From contig JALUWH010000201.1 of assembly GCA_027019685.1 (NCBI GenBank), positions 1-43,816 of the forward strand: a stretch of 43,816 bases of DNA, read 5' to 3'. Both the position numbers and the translations under genes were made by a program. The notes under the pieces were generated by a model. The model saw only the letters and a list, made by a program, of their open reading frames with translations. It was not told where the DNA came from and searched no databases. This DNA comes from Ghiorsea sp. GTDB taxonomy: Bacteria > Pseudomonadota > Zetaproteobacteria > Mariprofundales > Mariprofundaceae. Below, piece by piece: positions 40,170 through 43,816 of the stretch; position 1 is the stretch's first letter, and the number at the start of each line of letters is the position of its first letter.

Positions 40170-41339
40170 ATGAGTAGAAATTTTGTATTTACATCAGAGT
40201 CTGTGGGTGAAGGTCACCCTGATAAGGTTGCAGACCAAATATCAGATAGCGTATTGGATGCCATTTTAAAGCAAGACCCAACAGCACGTGTAGCGTGTGA
40301 AACTATGGTGAATACGGGTATGGTGATTTTATCAGGTGAAATTACCACATCTGCCATTATTGATTATCAAGAAATAGCGCGTAATGCCATCAAAGAAATT
40401 GGTTATAATTCATCAGAAATGGGTTTTGATTATGCTTCTTGTGCGGTGTTGGTGACCATGGATAAACAATCTGTGGATATCGCTGCGGGTGTGAATGAAG
40501 GCGAAGGTATTGATTTGGATCAAGGTGCTGGAGATCAAGGTTTGATGTTTGGTTATGCATCCAATGAAACGGATGTGTTGATGCCGATGCCAGTGCATTT
40601 GTCGCATCAGTTGATGGAAAAACAAGCAGAAGTTCGTAAATCTGGTGTGTTAAAATACTTGCGCCCTGATGCGAAATCACAAGTAACAGTGCGTTATGTA
40701 GACTCAAAACCTGTTGCTATTGATGCGGTGGTACTATCCACACAGCATTCAGCTGATGTTAGTCACGAAGATTTGGTAGCTGGTGTTATGCAAGAAATTA
40801 TTCACCCCGTGTTGGATAAAACAGGTTTGTTACACGATAAAACAGAATACCATATCAATCCAACAGGTAGGTTTGTGATTGGTGGCCCTGTAGGTGATTG
40901 TGGTGTGACAGGTCGTAAGATTATTGTGGATACCTATGGTGGGTTTGGTCATCATGGTGGTGGTGCATTTTCAGGTAAAGATCCGACAAAAGTGGATAGG
41001 TCTGCATGTTATATGATGCGTTATGTGGCGAAAAACATTGTGGCTGCAGGGTTGGCGGACAGGTGTGAAGTGCAAGTTGCTTATGCTATTGGTGTGGCGC
41101 ACCCGTTATCTGTGATGGTGAATACTTTTGGCACAGGTAATGTAGATGAAGCCAAGCTTGCAGAAGCGGTGCGTGAAGTATTTGATTTGCGCCCTAAAGG
41201 CATTGTACAAGAGCTTGATTTGTTGCGCCCGATTTATGCGAAAACAGCGGCTTATGGTCACTTTGGACGTGAACTTCCTGAATTTACTTGGGAAAAAACG
41301 GATAAAGTGGATGCATTAAAGGCAGCTGTAGGTATTTAA
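40170..41339 (+). CDS. metK: S-adenosylmethionine synthetase
   Basis: 389 residues, usual length. Makes SAM from methionine and ATP. Motifs: FTSESVGEGHPDKVADQISD (about 7-26; His16 and Lys19 region), GEITTSAIIDY, MFGYASNETD (GYA loop), FVIGGPVGDCGVTGRKIIVDTYGG (about 231-254, two parts: FVIGGPVGDCGVTGRK and IIVDTYGG) and GGGAFSGKDPTKVDRS, all intact. AGGAAGA precedes ATG 40170. It follows the PyrK-like gene by 37 nt and precedes ahcY, giving SAM synthesis and SAH removal side by side. Confidence 0.97.
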   Translation: MSRNFVFTSESVGEGHPDKVADQISDSVLDAILKQDPTARVACETMVNTGMVILSGEITTSAIIDYQEIARNAIKEIGYNSSEMGFDYASCAVLVTMDKQSVDIAAGVNEGEGIDLDQGAGDQGLMFGYASNETDVLMPMPVHLSHQLMEKQAEVRKSGVLKYLRPDAKSQVTVRYVDSKPVAIDAVVLSTQHSADVSHEDLVAGVMQEIIHPVLDKTGLLHDKTEYHINPTGRFVIGGPVGDCGVTGRKIIVDTYGGFGHHGGGAFSGKDPTKVDRSACYMMRYVAKNIVAAGLADRCEVQVAYAIGVAHPLSVMVNTFGTGNVDEAKLAEAVREVFDLRPKGIVQELDLLRPIYAKTAAYGHFGRELPEFTWEKTDKVDALKAAVGI

Positions 41340-41350
41340 TACTTGAAAGG

Positions 41351-41405
41351 CTCCTCCACTACGGTCGGAATGACAATGTTTTGTCACCTCGAACGAAGTT
41401 GAGAG
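41351..41405. repeat. Imperfect inverted repeat (dispersed palindromic element)
   Basis: CTCCTCCACTACGGTCGGAA...TGACA (41351-41375) and its approximate complement ending in GAGAG (41382-41405) fold around a short loop. The wording GGTCGGAATGACA ... TGTCACCTCGAACGAAGTTGAG resembles short palindromic elements scattered in many bacterial genomes. It may act as an mRNA end or a mobile miniature element. It lies between metK and the SAH riboswitch. Confidence 0.5.
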
Positions 41406-41422
41406 GTCTTGTGAACAATTTA

Positions 41423-41506
41423 GACTGAGGAGCACTGCGCCGATGTTGTTTTATCATAAAAATAACATCGTTAGGCTCAGTCGTTTGAATAAAAACAACG
41501 GTGCTC
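41423..41506 (+). promoter_or_regulatory. SAH (S-adenosylhomocysteine) riboswitch
   Basis: The ahcY-type riboswitch pattern is complete. P1: GACTGAG (41423-41429) with CTCAGTC (41476-41482). Pseudoknot P2: GAGCAC (41430-41435) with GTGCTC (41501-41506). Hairpin: CGATGTT (41441-41447) with AACATCG (41464-41470). P3: CGTT (41482-41485) with AACG (41497-41500). Conserved GAGGAGC-CTGC and AGGCTC boxes match the class. It sits 45 nt before ahcY, the known target; SAH binding is expected to turn ahcY on. Confidence 0.93.
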
Positions 41507-41550
41507 ATATTTTTATATCACGAAAGTGATGCTTTTATAGGAGTATGAGA

Positions 41551-42846
41551 ATGTCTGAATTTACAGATTATAAAGTCGCTGATATGTCATTGGCAGAATG
41601 GGGTCGCAAAGAAGTTAAAATTGCGGAAACAGAAATGCCTGGTTTGATGGCATTGCGCGAAGAATATGCAGGTAAAAAGCCATTGGCTGGTGCGCGTATT
41701 GTAGGCTGCTTGCATATGACCATTCAAACAGCGGTATTGATGGAAACATTGGTTGATTTGGGTGCAGAAGTCCGCTGGTCATCATGCAATATCTTTTCAA
41801 CACAAGACCAAGCTGCTGCAGCGATGGCTGCGGTTGGGATTCCAACATTTGCTTGGAAAGGTGAAACGGAAGAAGAATTTTGGTGGTGTATTGAGCAAAC
41901 CGTACATGGTCCAGATGCTTGGGTACCCAACCTAATTTTGGATGATGGTGGTGATGTTACCCAGCTTATTCATGACAAATACCCAGAGCTTTTAGAAGGC
42001 ATCAAAGGTTTATCTGAAGAAACAACAACGGGTGTTCACCGCCTTTATGAAATGGCGCGTGATGGCAAATTAAAAGTACCAGCAATTAATGTGAATGACT
42101 CAGTAACCAAATCGAAATTTGATAATCTTTATGGATGCCGTGAATCGTTGCTGGATGGTATCAAACGTGCAACAGATGTCATGATTGCGGGTAAAATTGC
42201 AATTGTTTTGGGTTACGGTGATGTGGGCAAAGGCTGTGCACAAGCATTTAAAGGTATGGGTGCAACGGTTTGGATAACAGAAATTGACCCCATTTGTGCG
42301 CTTCAAGCAGCAATGGAAGGTTATCGTGTCGTTGAAATGGATGATGCTTGTAAATTGGGCGATATTTTCGTAACAACAACAGGTAATTACCATGTGATTC
42401 AACATGACCACATGGTGAATATGAAAGACCAGTCTATCGTTTGTAATATTGGGCATTTCGACAATGAGATTGATGTAGCTTCGTTGAAACAATACGAGTG
42501 GGAAAATGTAAAACCACAAGTGGATCAAATTATCTTTCCAGATGGAAAACGTATTACCTTGTTGGCAGAAGGTCGTTTGGTCAATCTTGGTTGTGCTACA
42601 GGACACCCAAGTTTTGTGATGTCTGCATCATTCACCAACCAAGTGATGGCGCAAATTGAACTATGGGAAAACCATGCTAACTATGGTAACGAAGTATATG
42701 TATTGCCGAAACGCTTGGATGAAAAAGTGGCTCGTTTACACTTGGCAAAAATTGGCGTGAATTTAACTACTTTAACCCAAGAGCAAGCTGATTATATTAG
42801 TGTACCTGTTGAAGGTCCATATAAAGTAGATCATTACCGTTACTAG
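41551..42846 (+). CDS. ahcY: Adenosylhomocysteinase
   Basis: 431 residues. NAD-dependent enzyme splitting SAH to adenosine and homocysteine, relieving SAH inhibition of methyltransferases. Visible: DYKVADMSLAEWGRKE, CLHMTIQTAVLMETL (about 50-64), WSSCNIFSTQDQAAAA, INVNDSVTKSKFDNLYG (about 179-195), GYGDVGKGCAQA (NAD Rossmann), and the C-terminal YKVDHYRY. ATG 41551 is chosen over the in-frame ATG 41545, because AGGAG (41539-41543) is 7 nt from the former and 1 nt from the latter. It is preceded by the SAH riboswitch. Confidence 0.97.
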   Translation: MSEFTDYKVADMSLAEWGRKEVKIAETEMPGLMALREEYAGKKPLAGARIVGCLHMTIQTAVLMETLVDLGAEVRWSSCNIFSTQDQAAAAMAAVGIPTFAWKGETEEEFWWCIEQTVHGPDAWVPNLILDDGGDVTQLIHDKYPELLEGIKGLSEETTTGVHRLYEMARDGKLKVPAINVNDSVTKSKFDNLYGCRESLLDGIKRATDVMIAGKIAIVLGYGDVGKGCAQAFKGMGATVWITEIDPICALQAAMEGYRVVEMDDACKLGDIFVTTTGNYHVIQHDHMVNMKDQSIVCNIGHFDNEIDVASLKQYEWENVKPQVDQIIFPDGKRITLLAEGRLVNLGCATGHPSFVMSASFTNQVMAQIELWENHANYGNEVYVLPKRLDEKVARLHLAKIGVNLTTLTQEQADYISVPVEGPYKVDHYRY

Positions 42847-42864
42847 GTAGATTTGTTCATTTCC

Positions 42865-43161
42865 ATGAATAAAACGTTTGTTTTGGGGGTGGCAGTGTTT
42901 TTAACACTGCCACTTTGGGGTTGTGCAGAAAAAACCAAAGTAGTGCAAAACAATCCTTCACCAGTAACCATAAAGTTTGATAAAAATGGTGATGGTATTA
43001 TTGATAGAATTGATTGGCGGCGTATGAAAGATACAGAAAAAAGTACTTATGCCCGTATGTCTCTTGAGGAAATTGGTGAAAACCCTGATGCGATTGTGAA
43101 AGGTAAACAAACGCGTGAGTTATTATTATTAGAAGGTTTAAATGCTGTTTATGGTAAATAA
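42865..43161 (+). CDS. Small EF-hand lipoprotein
   Basis: 98 residues. Signal and lipobox (LPLWGC, Cys about 20) predict a lipid-anchored periplasmic protein. A canonical EF-hand calcium loop follows, DKNGDGIIDRID (about 40-51; Asp/Asn/Asp at positions 1, 3, 5 and Asp at 12 rather than Glu). The rest is charged helix, ending in LLLEGLNAVYG. Downstream of ahcY by 18 nt, so possibly on the same transcript. An in-frame upstream start (TTG 42853) is less likely. No strong SD is seen. Function unknown; a calcium-binding envelope role is inferred from the loop. Confidence 0.65.
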   Translation: MNKTFVLGVAVFLTLPLWGCAEKTKVVQNNPSPVTIKFDKNGDGIIDRIDWRRMKDTEKSTYARMSLEEIGENPDAIVKGKQTRELLLLEGLNAVYGK

Positions 43162-43187
43162 ATAATCCAGATTTGTTCAGATAATCC

Positions 43188-43710
43188 TTAACATTCTGTA
43201 ATCGTTACCGCCAACCCAGCCAATGATGTTTCTTTAAATTTCACAGACATTTCTTCACCTGTTTGTTTCATCGCAGCAATACAATTATCCAAAGACATAA
43301 AATGTTCGCCTGTGCCATGCATAGCCAATGATGCGGCAGTGTAAGCTTTGATAGCACCAAACCCATTGCGTTCAATGCAGGGGACTTGTACAAGTCCGCC
43401 CACAGGGTCACAAGTCATGCTCAAATGATGTTCTAATGCCATTTCAGCGGCATGTTCAACCTGTTCGGGTGTTCCGCCTCGTACTGCGCACAATCCTGCT
43501 GCTGCCATCGCTGCAGCAGAGCCAACTTCACCCTGACAGCCGACTTCAGCACCAGAAATGGAACTGTTGTGTTTGATAATGCCTCCAATAGCACTGGCGG
43601 TTAATAAAAAATCGCGTACATCTTGTGTTGTACCGCCTTTATGTTGCATCCAATAATAAAGTACGGCTGGAATCACACCTGCAGCACCATTGGTGGGTGC
43701 AGTGGTAATC
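43188..43710 (-). pseudogene. sdaA: L-serine ammonia-lyase, C-terminal half, interrupted by an IS
   Basis: The C-terminal portion of an iron-sulfur L-serine dehydratase. Present are TAPTNGAAG near the N-end, AEVGCQGEVGSA (cluster Cys), MTCDPVGGLVQVPCIERN (two cluster Cys) and the terminal ITEC, where the final Cys tail occludes the active site in this family. Upstream the reading frame meets an in-frame stop (43731-43733) inside DNA that belongs to the IS3-like element, so about the N-terminal half is cut off from this part. The rest of the gene may lie on the far side of the element, beyond the window. Confidence 0.8.
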
Positions 43711-43816
43711 CCCCCGAAAAATGTTTGAGTTTATAAGTAGAATTTTCTAGTAATATAAACAGGAGATTTTACGATGAAGAAATCTAGGTATAGTGATAGT
43801 CAGATAATCAAAATTT
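43711..43816 (+). mobile_element. Left end of an IS3-family insertion sequence
   Basis: Between about 43701 and 43720 the sdaA sequence gives way to a short leader and a transposase start. The exact end and target duplication are not clear; the C-run at 43710-43715 lies at or near the boundary. The element continues past the right edge. Confidence 0.65.
43774..43816 (+). CDS. IS3-family transposase OrfA, first 14 codons
   Basis: ATG 43774 after AGGAG (43761-43765, 8-nt spacer) encodes MKKSRYSDSQIIKI, matching the typical start of the IS3-family OrfA helix-turn-helix protein (MKKSR-S-SQI--IL). The rest lies outside the window. Confidence 0.75.
   Translation, partial: MKKSRYSDSQIIKI

Overview
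The window reads as a chromosomal segment of an AT-rich (by eye about 40% GC) Gram-negative, autotrophic proteobacterium. LPS assembly genes (kdsD, kdsC, lptC, lptA, lptB), TolC/RND envelope genes, UbiX and a UbiK-type factor indicate a proteobacterium with ubiquinone. A proteobacterial-type phosphoribulokinase next to dnaN indicates the Calvin cycle. My best guess, by inference only, is a Zetaproteobacterium-like (Mariprofundus/Ghiorsea) or gammaproteobacterial lineage. The replication origin region lies inside the window: dnaA, dnaN, mnmG, rsmG, parA and parB are clustered with two perfect parS sites and DnaA boxes.

Layout. 1-337: 5' end of ribF. 482-6164: three-gene tripartite RND efflux operon (TolC, adaptor, pump) with a terminator. 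6351-6914: small exported glycine-zipper/TPR-like protein. 7083-8447: gshA. 8485-10027: NusG-domain-II protein, Gx-type membrane transporter and DUF924 protein in one operon. 10025-15279 (minus): glyQ, a 22-codon linker ORF, glyS, a Sel1-repeat protein, radC and a 54-residue membrane peptide. 15439-17862: YdjM-like membrane protein, GST, and a membrane-anchored deiodinase-like protein.

18065-20601 is accessory DNA. It holds a compact cassette of two TIR-type proteins plus a small polytopic membrane protein, which I regard as the best candidate for an undescribed anti-phage signalling system. Next comes a 65-bp duplication of the arsC 3' end that brackets a YdeI-like gene like attachment sites. 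20533-26647 (minus) carries ubiX, ubiK, a type II restriction-modification pair wedged in front of comM, an SDR, an unknown 78-residue protein, a SlyD-like isomerase and arsC.

26655-39161 (minus) is core chromosome: dnaA, oriC-like intergenic DNA, dnaN, phosphoribulokinase, terminator, mnmG, rsmG, parA, parB, an M23 endopeptidase, then kdsD-kdsC-lptC-lptA-lptB. Most junctions there are 1-4 nt overlaps, indicating translational coupling. 39263-43161 (plus): PyrK-like flavoprotein, metK, an SAH riboswitch, ahcY (together an S-adenosylmethionine cycle) and a small EF-hand lipoprotein. At the right edge sdaA (minus) is cut by an IS3-family element whose transposase begins at 43774. No tRNA, rRNA, CRISPR array or prophage was seen. 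No gene-free stretch exceeds 300 bases.
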